The notes beneath the pieces are model-generated. The model saw nothing but the letters and a program-made list of their open reading frames with translations. It was not told where the DNA came from and did no database searches. This document shows, in pieces, positions 35,645-45,168 of a stretch of 64,000 nucleotides of DNA. Source of the stretch: Paracoccaceae bacterium (GTDB lineage Bacteria > Pseudomonadota > Alphaproteobacteria > Rhodobacterales > Rhodobacteraceae); assembly GCA_026989355.1 (NCBI GenBank), contig JALSJM010000010.1:1-64000 (forward strand), given 5' to 3'. Each line of letters opens with the position of its first letter. The first letter of the stretch is position 1. A program made the position numbers and the translations under genes.

Positions 35645-36355
35645 ATGTCTGATCAGGAACCAGAAGAAGAAATCGTCCTCTCGGAACTGTCCGACGAAGA
35701 ACTCGTGCTGCAGATGCACGATGATCTTTACGACGGCCTCAAGGAAGAAATCGAGGAAGGCGTGCGCATTCTGCTGGAGCGCGGCTGGGAACCCTACCGC
35801 ATCCTGACCGAGGCCCTGGTGGGCGGCATGCAGATCGTTGGCGACGATTTTCGCGACGGGATCCTGTTCGTGCCCGAGGTGCTGCTTGCGGCCAATGCGA
35901 TGAAGGGCGGCATGGCTATCCTCAAACCTCTTCTGGTGGAAACCGGCGCCCCCAAGATGGGCAAGATGGTGATCGGCACAGTCAAGGGCGATATCCACGA
36001 CATCGGCAAGAATCTGGTTGGCATGATGATGGAGGGCGCGGGCTTCGAAATCATCGACCTCGGAATCAACAACCCGGTCGAGGACTATCTCGAGGCGCTG
36101 GAGCGCGAAAAGGCCGATATCCTGGGCATGTCGGCCCTGCTGACCACCACCATGCCCTACATGAAGGTGGTGATCGACACGATGAAGGAAAAGGGCATCC
36201 GCGACGATTACATCGTGCTGGTGGGCGGCGCCCCCCTGAACGAGGAATTCGGCCGCGCGATCGGCGCCGATGCCTATTGCCGCGATGCCGCCGTGGCGGT
36301 TGAGACGGCCAAGAAATTCATGCAGCGCAAGCACAACGCGGCCGCCACCGGCTAA
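35645..36355 (+). CDS. Corrinoid (cobalamin-binding) protein of the split methionine synthase
   Basis: 236 residues. The N-terminal helical cap (residues ~20-95) is of the MetH-B12/MtbC kind. The Rossmann domain has GTVKGDIHDIGKNLVGMMM, with DxHxxG supplying the His ligand to cobalt, then DLGIN and VLVGGAPLN. It should carry the methyl group from methyl-THF to homocysteine on the upstream enzyme. The stop codon lies in the left arm of a large palindrome. Confidence 0.9.
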   Translation: MSDQEPEEEIVLSELSDEELVLQMHDDLYDGLKEEIEEGVRILLERGWEPYRILTEALVGGMQIVGDDFRDGILFVPEVLLAANAMKGGMAILKPLLVETGAPKMGKMVIGTVKGDIHDIGKNLVGMMMEGAGFEIIDLGINNPVEDYLEALEREKADILGMSALLTTTMPYMKVVIDTMKEKGIRDDYIVLVGGAPLNEEFGRAIGADAYCRDAAVAVETAKKFMQRKHNAAATG

Positions 36356-36385
36356 GGCCGGGGCCCGGCCTTAGCCGGTGGCGGC
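36341..36385. repeat. 45-bp near-perfect palindrome over the corrinoid-gene stop codon
   Basis: Two 22-bp arms (36341-36362 and 36364-36385) are exact reverse complements around one central G. The left arm covers the last codons and TAA of the corrinoid gene. No T tract follows on either strand. As RNA it would form a very stable hairpin between the corrinoid and DUF1638 genes, either a terminator-like or a message-stabilising element. Confidence 0.85.
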
Positions 36386-36406
36386 GGCACCTGCGGAGAT
36401 CAGGAC

Positions 36407-37069
36407 ATGAGGCCCGATGACGACATCCTGACCACCACCGGCTGCGAGGTGCAGACCGCCGCTACCGATGCCGCCGCAACCGAACGCCTGTTGCTGATCG
36501 GCTGCGGAGCCCTGGCCCATGAGATCCTGACCATCGTCCGCCGTAACGGCTGGCAGCACATGGATCTGACATGCCTGCCCGCGATCCTGCACAACACCCC
36601 CGACAGGATCCCCGATGCGGTGCGCCGGCTGATCGAGGAAAAACGCACCGGGTATGACAGGATCTTCGTGCTTTATGCCGATTGCGGCACCGGCGGAGGC
36701 CTGCGGAAACTCTGTGCGGAAATGGGTGTGCAGATGCTGGAGGGCCCCCATTGCTATGCCTTCTACGAAGGGATCGAGACCTTTGCCGCCCATGGCGACG
36801 AGGAAATCGCGGCATTCTATCTGACCGATTTCCTGGTGCGCCAGTTCGATGCCTTCGTGTGGAAACCCCTTGGCCTTGACCGCCACCCCGGGCTGCGCGA
36901 CACCTATTTCGGCAATTACGAAAAGCTTGTCTATCAGGCCCAGACCGATAATCCCGCGCTTGACGCAAGGGCCCGCGCATGTGCCGAACGCCTTGGGCTG
37001 GCCTATGAACGGCGCTTCACCGGCTATGGCGATCTGGAGCGCTCACTGATGCTCTTCGCCACAGGCTGA
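36407..37069 (+). CDS. DUF1638 protein linked to cobalamin methionine synthesis
   Basis: 220 residues. LLLIGCGALAHEILTIVRRN, YADCGTGGGLRKLC and GPHCYAFYEG are conserved Cys/Gly-rich blocks of DUF1638. The gene directly follows the homocysteine methyltransferase and corrinoid genes. Fitness studies in Rhodobacterales linked DUF1638 to methionine synthesis with the split enzyme, as I recall; its chemistry is unknown. The last 27 bp overlap the end of the convergent sufE gene. Confidence 0.82.
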   Translation: MRPDDDILTTTGCEVQTAATDAAATERLLLIGCGALAHEILTIVRRNGWQHMDLTCLPAILHNTPDRIPDAVRRLIEEKRTGYDRIFVLYADCGTGGGLRKLCAEMGVQMLEGPHCYAFYEGIETFAAHGDEEIAAFYLTDFLVRQFDAFVWKPLGLDRHPGLRDTYFGNYEKLVYQAQTDNPALDARARACAERLGLAYERRFTGYGDLERSLMLFATG

Positions 37070-37489
37070 CGCCACCTCGGCAGCCAGTTCGCGGATCCGT
37101 TCCACCATCGCGCGCAGGCCGTTCGAACGCTGCGCCGAAAGATGTTCATGCAGGCCAAGGCGTGCCAGCTCTGCCCGGGCATCCACCTGCTGCACCTCAG
37201 TCACCGTCAGGCCGTTGTAGAGCGCCCCGAGAACGGCAATCAGACCGCGCACGATCATCGCGTCACTATCGCCGCGAAAGCCGAACACCGCGCCAGGCCC
37301 CCGGCCCGAAATTTCGGGCATGATCCACACCTGACTGGCACATCCCTCAACCCTGGTTGCCGGCACGCGCAGTGCCTCTTCCAGCGGCGGCATGGCCTTT
37401 CCCAGATCTATGACAAAACGATACCGATCCTCCCAATCGTCCAGGAATTCGAAATTTTCCACAATGTTCTCGAAAGCCTCACTGGCCAT
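37043..37489 (-). CDS. sufE: SufE family Fe-S cluster assembly protein
   Basis: 148 residues. DDWEDRYRFVIDLGKAMPPL and RVEGCASQVWI, with the sulfur-accepting cysteine, are the SufE signature. It takes persulfide from a cysteine desulfurase such as SufS. ATG 37489 gives the family length. It overlaps the DUF1638 gene by 27 bp tail to tail. Confidence 0.93.
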   Translation of the reverse strand: MASEAFENIVENFEFLDDWEDRYRFVIDLGKAMPPLEEALRVPATRVEGCASQVWIMPEISGRGPGAVFGFRGDSDAMIVRGLIAVLGALYNGLTVTEVQQVDARAELARLGLHEHLSAQRSNGLRAMVERIRELAAEVASACGEEHQ

Positions 37490-37615
37490 GCAGAGGGTTC
37501 CCCGGTTTCTGCGCAATCCGCCCGCAAGGGCGCTATGCTAACTAACGCCCATTCGCCCCCTTGAAAACCCCTGACCACGGCGCACCGCGCCGCGGCTCCG
37601 AAAGGCCGGCAGCAC

Positions 37616-38023
37616 TTACCCGGCCAGTGCTGCAGCCGCGCGTGCCATGCCTTCGGCCGCCTCGGCCCCGACGCGCTGCAGCGTCTCGTTCTGCCCGAGA
37701 TCCTGGAACGACATCATCGCCCGCGGATCGATAAAACGCACACGGCATTCCCCCGGCGCGGTTTCCTCGACCGTAACATTGCAGGGCAGCAGCAAGCCGA
37801 TCTCGGGCATCGCCTCAAGCGCCCGATGTGCAAGCTCCGGGTTGCAGGCCCCCAGAATGACATAAGGGCGAAAATCGGCGCCGATCTTCCTTTTCAGCGT
37901 CTCGTCAACGTCAATTCGCGTAAGAATGCCGAATTTCTGCTCGGCCAGCACCGCCGTGACCCGTTCGATCACCGCGTCCATAGATCCCTTTACCGTTACA
38001 TCCGTGCTGAACTTTCCGGCCAT
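37616..38023 (-). CDS. DUF302 domain protein
   Basis: 135 residues. VIERVTAVLAEQKFGILTRI, FRPYVILGACNPELAHRAL and LLLPCNVTVEE are the DUF302 core. The fold has no settled activity. ATG 38023 follows GGAG at about 7 bases; the longer frame to 38452 lies antisense to the lipoprotein gene. Stands alone. Confidence 0.85.
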   Translation of the reverse strand: MAGKFSTDVTVKGSMDAVIERVTAVLAEQKFGILTRIDVDETLKRKIGADFRPYVILGACNPELAHRALEAMPEIGLLLPCNVTVEETAPGECRVRFIDPRAMMSFQDLGQNETLQRVGAEAAEGMARAAAALAG

Positions 38024-38198
38024 CCGATCACTCCGTTCCTGTTGCAGGTTGCCGTGCATTTTCCGGTATCTTACCGCACACGGACTCCTGGCCGGGCCAT
38101 CGCCCGCCCACCTGAAACAGATCGCTCCTGCAACAAGCCTTTTCAAGCCCCGCGGTTTGAGATAATTCCGGAAGGGCATGAGCGAAGGGCCCTGAAAC

Positions 38199-38678
38199 AT
38201 GAGAACATCCATTGCCGCAGCTGCGCTGAGCGCATTTTTCCTCACCGGCTGTGCCGGGGGCGGGAACGGGTCGATCGGCTCTCTCAATCCCTTCGGCTGG
38301 TTCCGTACCCAGCCCCAGAACAGGACCCTTGCCCCGCAAAACCCGTCAGAACTGCGGGCCGATCCGCGCCGCCTGATCGAGCGGCTCTCGAATGTACGGA
38401 CGGAGCGGGCGCCCGGCGGCGTGATCCTGCGTGCCACCGGCCTGCCGCCCACCCAGGGCTACTGGAATGGCGAGCTGATCCCGGAAAACGGTGAACAGCC
38501 GGTGAATGGCGTTCTTGTCTATCGCTTCGTGATTGCCCCCCCGCCGGGGTTCGAGCCGGTCTCGACACCCCGGTCGCGCGAGGTGATCGTGGCCCGTTTC
38601 ATTTCCGCCAAGAAGCTGGAAAGCGTATCGCGAATCATGGTGTTGAGCGCCGGCAACCGGATGACCAGCCGCCGCTGA
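38199..38678 (+). CDS. Small lipoprotein of unknown function
   Basis: 159 residues. A signal peptide with lipobox LTGC (cysteine at ~18) shows a lipid-anchored periplasmic or outer-membrane protein. The mature part has a conserved-looking core (LRADPRRLIERLSNVRTERA, VLVYRFVIAPPPG) with no recognised domain. Probably a conserved Rhodobacterales lipoprotein. Confidence 0.75.
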   Translation: MRTSIAAAALSAFFLTGCAGGGNGSIGSLNPFGWFRTQPQNRTLAPQNPSELRADPRRLIERLSNVRTERAPGGVILRATGLPPTQGYWNGELIPENGEQPVNGVLVYRFVIAPPPGFEPVSTPRSREVIVARFISAKKLESVSRIMVLSAGNRMTSRR

Positions 38679-38769
38679 AAACAGCCGGCACCGCCCCGAC
38701 CGAAGCCACCGAAATTGCCGTTGAATGCCCGACACCATCCGGCAGCCACCGGTTCCGGGCAGCTGCGGC

Positions 38770-39933
38770 TCAGCCCCCAAGGGAAACCGTCACCACCCGA
38801 TGCCCCTCGACCCTGATGCCGATTTCCCCGTTGCACAGTTTCAGCGCCTCTTCACCGAACACTTCGCGCCGCCAGCCCCTGAGCGCGGGCAGATCGCGCT
38901 CACCCGCGGCGATGGCGTCAAGATCAGCTGCCGAGGCAATCAGCTTCGAAGCCACGCCCGAGCTTTCGGTCCGTGCCTTCAGGAGCACCCGCAGCAGATC
39001 GGCCAGTGCCGGATTCACCTGTGCCCTGTCACGCCTGCGTTCGGGCATCACAAGCGTATCGGGATCGGCTTCCAGCCCCGCCCGAACCGCCTGCAGGATG
39101 CCCTCGGCGATCGGCCCCTTGCGGGCCTCGCGCATCAAAAGGCGGGTGCGGCCCAGTTCCTGGATGTTCTTCGGCCTGGTCGAGGCCAGTTCGAGCAGCG
39201 CCTCGTCCTTGAACACCCGGTTGCGGGGCACGTTGTGCGCCTGGGCATATTCTTCACGGAAACGTGCCAGCTCGCGCACCATTGCCAGAAACCGGGGTGA
39301 ACTGGTGCGGGTCTTCACCCGTTTCCAGGCTTCTTCGGGGCGCACGACATAGGTTTCAGGATCGAGCAGCGCGTCGATTTCCTCCTCGACCCATCCGGTA
39401 CGGCCGCTTTCCTCAAGGCGGGCGGCAAGAAATTCATAGACCTGGCGCAGATGGGTCACATCGGCCAGCGCATAGGCTTTCTGGGCCTCGCTGAGGGGGC
39501 GGCGGGCCCAGTCGGTAAAACGCGAGCCCTTGTCCACCTGCTTGCGCACGATCTTGCGCACCAGCGTTTCATAACCGGCCTGATCTCCGAAGCCGCAGAC
39601 CATCGCCGCAACCTGGGTATCGAACAGCGGCTGCGGCAGCACGCCGCCCTCGTGACAGAAGATCTCGAGATCCTGGCGCGCCGCGTGGAATACCTTGACC
39701 ACGTCTTCATCACGAAACAGTTCGTAAAGCGGAGCCAGCGACATTTCCCCGGCCAGCGGATCGATCAGCGCCGCGCCTTCGTCACCCTCGCCCGGCATGG
39801 CCATCTGCACCAGGCAGAGCTTCGAATAATAGGTGCGCTCGCGCAGGAATTCCGTATCAACGGTCACATAGGCGTGTTCGCGGGCCTGCCGGCAGAAATC
39901 CTCAAGCTCGCTCGTCTTGGTCAGGGTTTTCAT
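38770..39933 (-). CDS. rnd: Ribonuclease D
   Basis: 387 residues. The DEDD exonuclease residues lie in VTVDTEFLRERTYY, FHAARQDLEIF and AYALADVTHLRQVYE. An HRDC-like helical domain follows (~210-290, PRNRVFKDEALLELA). It trims 3' ends of stable RNAs. Full length; stands alone between the lipoprotein and purMN. Confidence 0.95.
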   Translation of the reverse strand: MKTLTKTSELEDFCRQAREHAYVTVDTEFLRERTYYSKLCLVQMAMPGEGDEGAALIDPLAGEMSLAPLYELFRDEDVVKVFHAARQDLEIFCHEGGVLPQPLFDTQVAAMVCGFGDQAGYETLVRKIVRKQVDKGSRFTDWARRPLSEAQKAYALADVTHLRQVYEFLAARLEESGRTGWVEEEIDALLDPETYVVRPEEAWKRVKTRTSSPRFLAMVRELARFREEYAQAHNVPRNRVFKDEALLELASTRPKNIQELGRTRLLMREARKGPIAEGILQAVRAGLEADPDTLVMPERRRDRAQVNPALADLLRVLLKARTESSGVASKLIASAADLDAIAAGERDLPALRGWRREVFGEEALKLCNGEIGIRVEGHRVVTVSLGG

Positions 39934-40001
39934 GTGTTAGTGTTCCCAAGCCTCGCGGGGTCCGCGCTTCTCATAGGCAATCGCGCCGGGAAAGAAAAGC
40001 C

Positions 40002-40595
40002 TCAGGGCAGATCTATCCGTGTCCGCTTCCCCGCGGCGAAGCGGCGCAGCACCAGCGGATAAAGCCGGTGTTCCATCACCAGCACCCGCGCGGCCAGCGT
40101 CTCGGGGGTGTCATCGGGGCGCACCGGCACCCGTGCCTGCCCCAGCACCGGTCCACCGTCAAGATCGGCGGTGACCTCATGCACCGAGCAGCCGGCCTCC
40201 CTGTCGCCAGCGGCAATGGCGCGGGCATGGGTGTCAAGCCCCTTGTAGGCGGGCAGCAGAGAAGGGTGAATGTTCAGCATCCGCCCCTGCCATTGCTCCA
40301 CGAACCAGGGTGTGAGCACGCGCATGAAACCCGCAAGACACAGGATATCGGGCCGCGCCTCGAAAAGCCGGGCATGCATGGCTGCCTCGAAGGCGGTGCG
40401 ATCGCGGCCGAAAGCGCGATGGTCGATCGCATCCGCCGCAACCCCCAGATCACGGGCCTTGTCGAGCCCGCCGGCCCCGGGATTGTTCGACAGCACCAGC
40501 ACGGGCCGTGCCGGATGATCGCCGGTCATGCTGTTGACCAGCGCTACCATGTTCGACCCTCCCCCGGAGATCAGGATCGCAACACGTTTCTTCAC
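40002..40595 (-). CDS. purN: Phosphoribosylglycinamide formyltransferase
   Basis: 197 residues. [16 protein letters not shown], the catalytic N-H-D set in [19 protein letters not shown] and [12 protein letters not shown] are intact. It formylates GAR in purine synthesis using 10-formyl-THF. The start is GTG, overlapping the purM stop as GTGA, so purM-purN are coupled. Confidence 0.95.
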   Translation of the reverse strand: MKKRVAILISGGGSNMVALVNSMTGDHPARPVLVLSNNPGAGGLDKARDLGVAADAIDHRAFGRDRTAFEAAMHARLFEARPDILCLAGFMRVLTPWFVEQWQGRMLNIHPSLLPAYKGLDTHARAIAAGDREAGCSVHEVTADLDGGPVLGQARVPVRPDDTPETLAARVLVMEHRLYPLVLRRFAAGKRTRIDLP

Positions 40596-41650
40596 AACAG
40601 CTTCCCTGCGTAGCGCACCCCTCCACCCCTGGTAATATGGCCGATGCGATGCACCGTTTCGCCCATATCCGCCAGCAGACGTTCAAGCGCCCCGGCTCTG
40701 CCGGGCGCAACGCAAAGCACCATGCCGATGCCGGCGTTGAAGGTCTTGAGCAGTTCGGCTTCCGAAAGCCCCCCTTCGCTTGCAAGCCAGTCGAACACCG
40801 GTGGCAGCTGCCAGGCGGAAAGATCGATCCCGGCACCGAGGCCCGGCGGCAGAACGCGCGGCAGGTTTTCGGTCAGGCCGCCCCCGGTGACATGAACAAG
40901 CGCATGCACGCCCCCTGCGCGAATCGCCGCCAGGGCGGGCTTTGCATAAAGCCGGGTGGGCGTCAGAAATGCCGCCCCCAGGGGCACATCGGCAAAGGGC
41001 GCGCGATCCCCCCAGGAAAGCCCGGTGCGCTCGACGATCCGGCGCACCAGAGAATAGCCGTTGGAATGCACCCCGTCCGCGCTCAGCCCCAGCAGAACGT
41101 CGCCTTCGGCTACCCCGGCCGGCAGCTCATCGCCGCGCTCAAGCGCGCCTACGGCAAAGCCTGCAAGATCGAAATCGCCCGGCGGATACATGCCGGGCAT
41201 TTCCGCCGTTTCGCCGCCAATCAGCGCGCAGCCGGCCCGCGCGCAGCCCTCGGCGATGCCTTCGATGATCCGCGCGGCCCGCCCGGGATCAAGCTTGCCG
41301 GTAGCGAAATAATCGAGAAAGAACAGCGGCTCGCCCCCCTGGCAGACCAGATCGTTGACACACATCGCCACCAGATCGATGCCGATGCCATCCACCGCGC
41401 CGGTATCTATGGCAATCCTGAGCTTGGTGCCCACGCCATCGGTTGCGGCCACCAGCACCGGATCCTCATATCCCGCCGCCCGTGGATCGAACAGCGCGCC
41501 AAATCCTCCGAGCCCCGCCATCACGCCGGGCCTGCGGGTGCGCGCGGCGGCCGGGGCTATCCGCTCGACCAGCGCATTGCCCGCGTCGATATCAACCCCC
41601 GCATCGGCATAGGTCAGGCCGTCATTGCGGCCGGCTTTCTTGCTGGTCAT
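40592..41650 (-). CDS. purM: Phosphoribosylformylglycinamidine cyclo-ligase
   Basis: 352 residues. [46 protein letters not shown] and [14 protein letters not shown] are the PurM motifs. It closes the imidazole ring to AIR. ATG 41650 follows AGGAG; the extra codons of the longer frame have no homology. Followed by purN. Confidence 0.96.
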   Translation of the reverse strand: MTSKKAGRNDGLTYADAGVDIDAGNALVERIAPAAARTRRPGVMAGLGGFGALFDPRAAGYEDPVLVAATDGVGTKLRIAIDTGAVDGIGIDLVAMCVNDLVCQGGEPLFFLDYFATGKLDPGRAARIIEGIAEGCARAGCALIGGETAEMPGMYPPGDFDLAGFAVGALERGDELPAGVAEGDVLLGLSADGVHSNGYSLVRRIVERTGLSWGDRAPFADVPLGAAFLTPTRLYAKPALAAIRAGGVHALVHVTGGGLTENLPRVLPPGLGAGIDLSAWQLPPVFDWLASEGGLSEAELLKTFNAGIGMVLCVAPGRAGALERLLADMGETVHRIGHITRGGGVRYAGKLL

Positions 41651-41772
41651 GGGCGCTCCTGCTTCGGCAAGGCCTGAATTTGTGGCCCAGCTACCAAGCA
41701 AGGCGCCTCCTGTCCACCGCTTTGCCCCGGCTCCGCCGGCAAGACCGAAAGCCCGGCACGGTTCCGAAGGTT

Positions 41773-42192
41773 TCATCTCCGGGCCTTCGCAGCTCCCTTC
41801 GCGCCAAGGCGGATGAACAGCCACGAGGCAACAGCCGTGATCACCATCATCACCGAGATCATCAGCAGAACGTAGGGGTTCGAAAACACATGCACGAATC
41901 CGCGTCCGATCAGGATCGCGGCCAGCAACAGGCCGATCGCCAGCCCGATCAGCGTGAACCCCAGGGCCATCTCCCACATTTCCGCGGCTTCGGGCCGCCG
42001 CCCCGTGCGGCGATGAAACTGCACCCCCGCATCAAGAGATGCCAGCATCACCGGGATGAATGCGAAGATGCTTGAACGCCCAAGATCGGTATAGCGCAGG
42101 AGCACATATGTGGCAGCCATTGCCGCCGCCGTTCCCAGAACGAACACGATGGTGAAGCGCAGGAAACTTGCGCGCAGGGATTGCGATACCAT
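41773..42192 (-). CDS. Small four-TM membrane protein (ABZJ_00895-like)
   Basis: 139 residues with four hydrophobic helices ([51 protein letters not shown] and [20 protein letters not shown]). Length and topology resemble the uncharacterised ABZJ_00895 family. ATG 42192 is the best start. Function unknown; tail to purM across 122 bp. Confidence 0.65.
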   Translation of the reverse strand: MVSQSLRASFLRFTIVFVLGTAAAMAATYVLLRYTDLGRSSIFAFIPVMLASLDAGVQFHRRTGRRPEAAEMWEMALGFTLIGLAIGLLLAAILIGRGFVHVFSNPYVLLMISVMMVITAVASWLFIRLGAKGAAKARR

Positions 42193-42288
42193 GCCGATCT
42201 CCGTTTTCGGAGAAACTAGCGAATAACCCCCGCCATCGCAAACCCCTTGACGGCACAGGGCTGATATCAACATATGCGGCACAAGGCC

Positions 42289-42365
42289 GGGCCCGTAGCT
42301 CAATTGGTCAGAGCAGAGCGCTCATAACGCTTTGGTTGGGGGTTCGAGTCCCTCCGGGCCTACCA
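42289..42365 (+). tRNA. tRNA with CAT anticodon (elongator Met or Ile2)
   Basis: The acceptor GGGCCCG pairs with CGGGCCT (first pair G-U), discriminator A, encoded CCA. The anticodon arm GAGCG-CTCATAA-CGCTT gives CAT. The D-arm is of elongator type, so it is not initiator. The A discriminator and the GCTTTGGT segment resemble tRNA-Ile2, whose C34 is changed to lysidine by TilS, but elongator Met is not excluded. Confidence 0.9.
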
Positions 42366-42446
42366 CCTCTGTCTGCCCCATTGCCCGTGGCGGTGGCTCC
42401 GGCTTTGCAAGCAGCGCCCCCGGGCCAGGGCCGATTGATCCCGATC

Positions 42447-43775
42447 CTAGCGGGCCAGCACCAGATCGGCCCGCAATCCGCCGAGGCGTTCGCTTGATCC
42501 AAGGCACAGGATGCCCCCGTGCGCACGGGCAATATCGGCGGCAATGGCCAACCCCAGCCCCACGCCCGTTCCCTTGTTCTGATTGCGGGCCGGCTCAAGG
42601 CGCGAAAAAGGTTTCAGGGCCTCTTCCCGCCGGTCGGGCGGAATGCCGGGGCCGTCGTCCTCGACGGTATAACGCAGGCTGCGGCCCTGCAGCGCAACGC
42701 CAAGCTCGGCCCGGCTTCCGTAGCGCAGGGCATTGTTGACAAGGTTTTCAAGCGCCCGTTCAACAGCGGCAGCGCGCAGGCGCACCTTCTGCCGGTTTTC
42801 CATCCCCCTGACATCGCCAAGCAAGATGTTCCCTCCGGCCCGCTGCGCCTTGGCCACCACCTCACGGGCCAGTGCCACAGGATCAACCTCGCTCATTTCG
42901 TCATCGGCCTGACTGCGGGCGAAATCGAGGAAACCGTCGATCAGGCGTTCCATGTCATCGACATCGCGCATCAGTTCTCCGATCTCGGGGCTGTTGTCGA
43001 GCATCGAAAGCCCAAGCCGCAGACGGGTGAGCGGCGTGCGCAGATCATGGCTGACCCCGGAAAGCATCATCGTGCGCTGTTCGATCTGGCGTTCGATGCG
43101 TGCCCGCATCGCCAGGAACGAGGTGCCCGCCGCGCGCACCTCGATCGCGCCCGAGGGCTGATAGGGCACCACCTGCCCCTTTCCGAAGGCTTCGGAGGCC
43201 TCGCCCAGCTTCTTGATAGGCCGCAACTGGTTGCGCAGGAACAGATAGGCGATCACCGTCATCAGGATACTGGTGAAAACCATCAGAACCAGCAGCTGAT
43301 GCGGATTGGCAGCCGATACGCGGCGGCGCGGAAAGACGATCGAAAGATCCCCGTAGGGGGTTGTCACCAGCATGTGCACCAACCGGGGAGACTGCACCAG
43401 ATCCACAGCCCGGACGCCGGGCAACCCCTGTTTCAGGGTTTCCAACATCACCCGCCCCGACAGATCATAGAACCGGCGATCATCGGCAACCTCCCTGTCG
43501 GCCGGCAACTGCATCTGCAACGCAAGCGGCGCCGCAAGACGCGTGATTACCTGCTGCGCAGCAGCACGGTCGGGGCTTTTTTCGATCTCGCTCAGGATGA
43601 AACGCAGCTCCAGCAGCACGTTCTGCGTCATCTGCCGGGTGACGCCTTCGTAAAGGCGCTGGATGAATACCACCGAGACCACAAGCTGGATCGTCACCAC
43701 CGGCACCAGCAGGATCAGCGCGGCACGCCCGTAAAGGCTGCGTGGCATATATCGTTTCAGCCATCCGAAATTCAT
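42447..43775 (-). CDS. EnvZ-like sensor histidine kinase
   Basis: 442 residues. TM1 (AALILLVPVVTIQLVVSVVF), a ~130-residue periplasmic part, TM2 (LLVLMVFTSILMTVIAYLFL), HAMP, the H box LSGVSHDLRTPLTRLRLGLS, the N box LENLVNNALRYG and the ATP lid VEDDGPGIPPDRREEAL plus GVGLGLAIAADIARAHGG. It matches the EnvZ/osmosensor group. No response regulator is adjacent on either side, so its partner is elsewhere. It is divergent from the metallo-hydrolase gene. Confidence 0.88.
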   Translation of the reverse strand: MNFGWLKRYMPRSLYGRAALILLVPVVTIQLVVSVVFIQRLYEGVTRQMTQNVLLELRFILSEIEKSPDRAAAQQVITRLAAPLALQMQLPADREVADDRRFYDLSGRVMLETLKQGLPGVRAVDLVQSPRLVHMLVTTPYGDLSIVFPRRRVSAANPHQLLVLMVFTSILMTVIAYLFLRNQLRPIKKLGEASEAFGKGQVVPYQPSGAIEVRAAGTSFLAMRARIERQIEQRTMMLSGVSHDLRTPLTRLRLGLSMLDNSPEIGELMRDVDDMERLIDGFLDFARSQADDEMSEVDPVALAREVVAKAQRAGGNILLGDVRGMENRQKVRLRAAAVERALENLVNNALRYGSRAELGVALQGRSLRYTVEDDGPGIPPDRREEALKPFSRLEPARNQNKGTGVGLGLAIAADIARAHGGILCLGSSERLGGLRADLVLAR

Positions 43776-43818
43776 GGCAGAAGATTATGGCCAACCGCCA
43801 GCGATAGAAAGCAGGATT

Positions 43819-44763
43819 ATGCAAACGGACGACCATGGCCGGGATCAGGGCCGGAATCACGATCCGAACCCGGATACGGTGCAACAGCTGGAACCGGGGC
43901 TGGTGCGCATTCTGGCACCCAACCCTTCACCCATGACATTCCGGGGCACCAATACCTATCTGATCGGCACGCGCGGACTGGCGGTGATCGACCCCGGCCC
44001 CGATGATCCGGCTCATCTGTCGGCCATCCTGAACGCCGTGGGCCGGCGCCCGATCGAAGCCATCCTGATCACCCACAGCCATGTGGACCACTCGCGTCTG
44101 GCACCGCGAATGGCCCGCACAACCGGCGCCCCGGTGCTGGCCTTCGGAGACAGCGCCGCCGGCCGCAGCCCCGAAATGCAGGCCCTGGCCGAGAACGGCA
44201 ATATCGGTGGAGGCGAAGGGGTGGACAGCGATTTCTGCCCCGACGCCACGCTGCACGACGGCGCGGTCGTTTCGGGCACGGGCTGGCGGCTCACCGCACT
44301 CTGGACTCCGGGGCATTTCGGCAACCACATGTGCTTTGCCTGGAATGGCGCCCTGTTCACGGGCGATCATGTGATGGGCTGGGCCAGTTCGCTGATTTCG
44401 CCGCCCGACGGCGATCTGGGGCAGTTCATGGCCTCGTGCCGCCGTCTGCTGGCACGTCGGGACCGGATATTCTATCCCGCCCACGGTGCTCCGGTCACCG
44501 CGCCCCGCGCCCGGCTGGACGAACTGATTGCACACAGGGAAATGCGTGCGCGCCAGATTGCCGAAATCCTTGACCAGGGCCCCGCAAGTGCCGGGGAACT
44601 GGCCGCCCGACTTTATGCCGACACCCCTGCACCGTTGCTGCCGGCCGCCACGCGCAACGTGCTTGCGCATCTGATCGAACTTGTCCGTCAGGGCCGCGCC
44701 CGATGCACGCAGCCGCTTGCCCCCGACAGCCGCTTTTCGCCCTGCGATCCGGAAACGCCCTGA
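43819..44763 (+). CDS. MBL-fold metallo-hydrolase (LACTB2-like)
   Basis: 314 residues. FRGTNTYLIGTRGLAVIDPG, the metal motif THSHVDHS, LWTPGHFGNHMCF, FTGDHVMGW and YPAHGAPV form a complete metallo-beta-lactamase site. A winged-helix-like C-terminal domain (~230-300) is as in LACTB2. HSHVDHS has Ser after the last His, where many enzymes have a Gly or Ile. Substrate unknown. ATG 43819 with GCAGGA before it is preferred to 43774. Confidence 0.82.
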   Translation: MQTDDHGRDQGRNHDPNPDTVQQLEPGLVRILAPNPSPMTFRGTNTYLIGTRGLAVIDPGPDDPAHLSAILNAVGRRPIEAILITHSHVDHSRLAPRMARTTGAPVLAFGDSAAGRSPEMQALAENGNIGGGEGVDSDFCPDATLHDGAVVSGTGWRLTALWTPGHFGNHMCFAWNGALFTGDHVMGWASSLISPPDGDLGQFMASCRRLLARRDRIFYPAHGAPVTAPRARLDELIAHREMRARQIAEILDQGPASAGELAARLYADTPAPLLPAATRNVLAHLIELVRQGRARCTQPLAPDSRFSPCDPETP

Positions 44764-44901
44764 ACAGATCCCGCAGGCCATCCCGGAATCACGCACCCCG
44801 GAAAACCTGCCGGGCTTGAAAAGCCGGCGCGAAATTCTTTCATGTTTCATGTCAAACCCTCTGGACGAGCACCAAGGCTGTTGCTATACGCCCGTCCGTG
44901 T

Positions 44902-44976
44902 TCCGGCGTAGCTCAGTGGTAGAGCAGTTGACTGTTAATCAATTGGTCGCAGGTTCGAATCCTGCCGCCGGAGCCA
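44902..44976 (+). tRNA. tRNA-Asn(GTT)
   Basis: TCCGGCG pairs with CGCCGGA, discriminator G, encoded CCA. The anticodon loop CTGTTAA in GTTGA/TCAAT gives GTT. D- and T-arms are normal. A TATACG box 12 bases upstream may be its -10. Confidence 0.97.
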
Positions 44977-45168
44977 GCCCCTTCACACCCCCGTCACAGC
45001 CCCGCGGGGCCATCCGTCCAGGCGTTCCGGCCTGCTGTCCTGCCGCATGATCGGGGCGGGCGGTTCGGCAGAAATACACCCGAACATGTCGCTTTCCGGC
45101 TGCCCCGACCGGCAAAACATGCTCTGATAGCCGACACGAAAAGTGGCAGGATCAGGATTCGGAACGCC

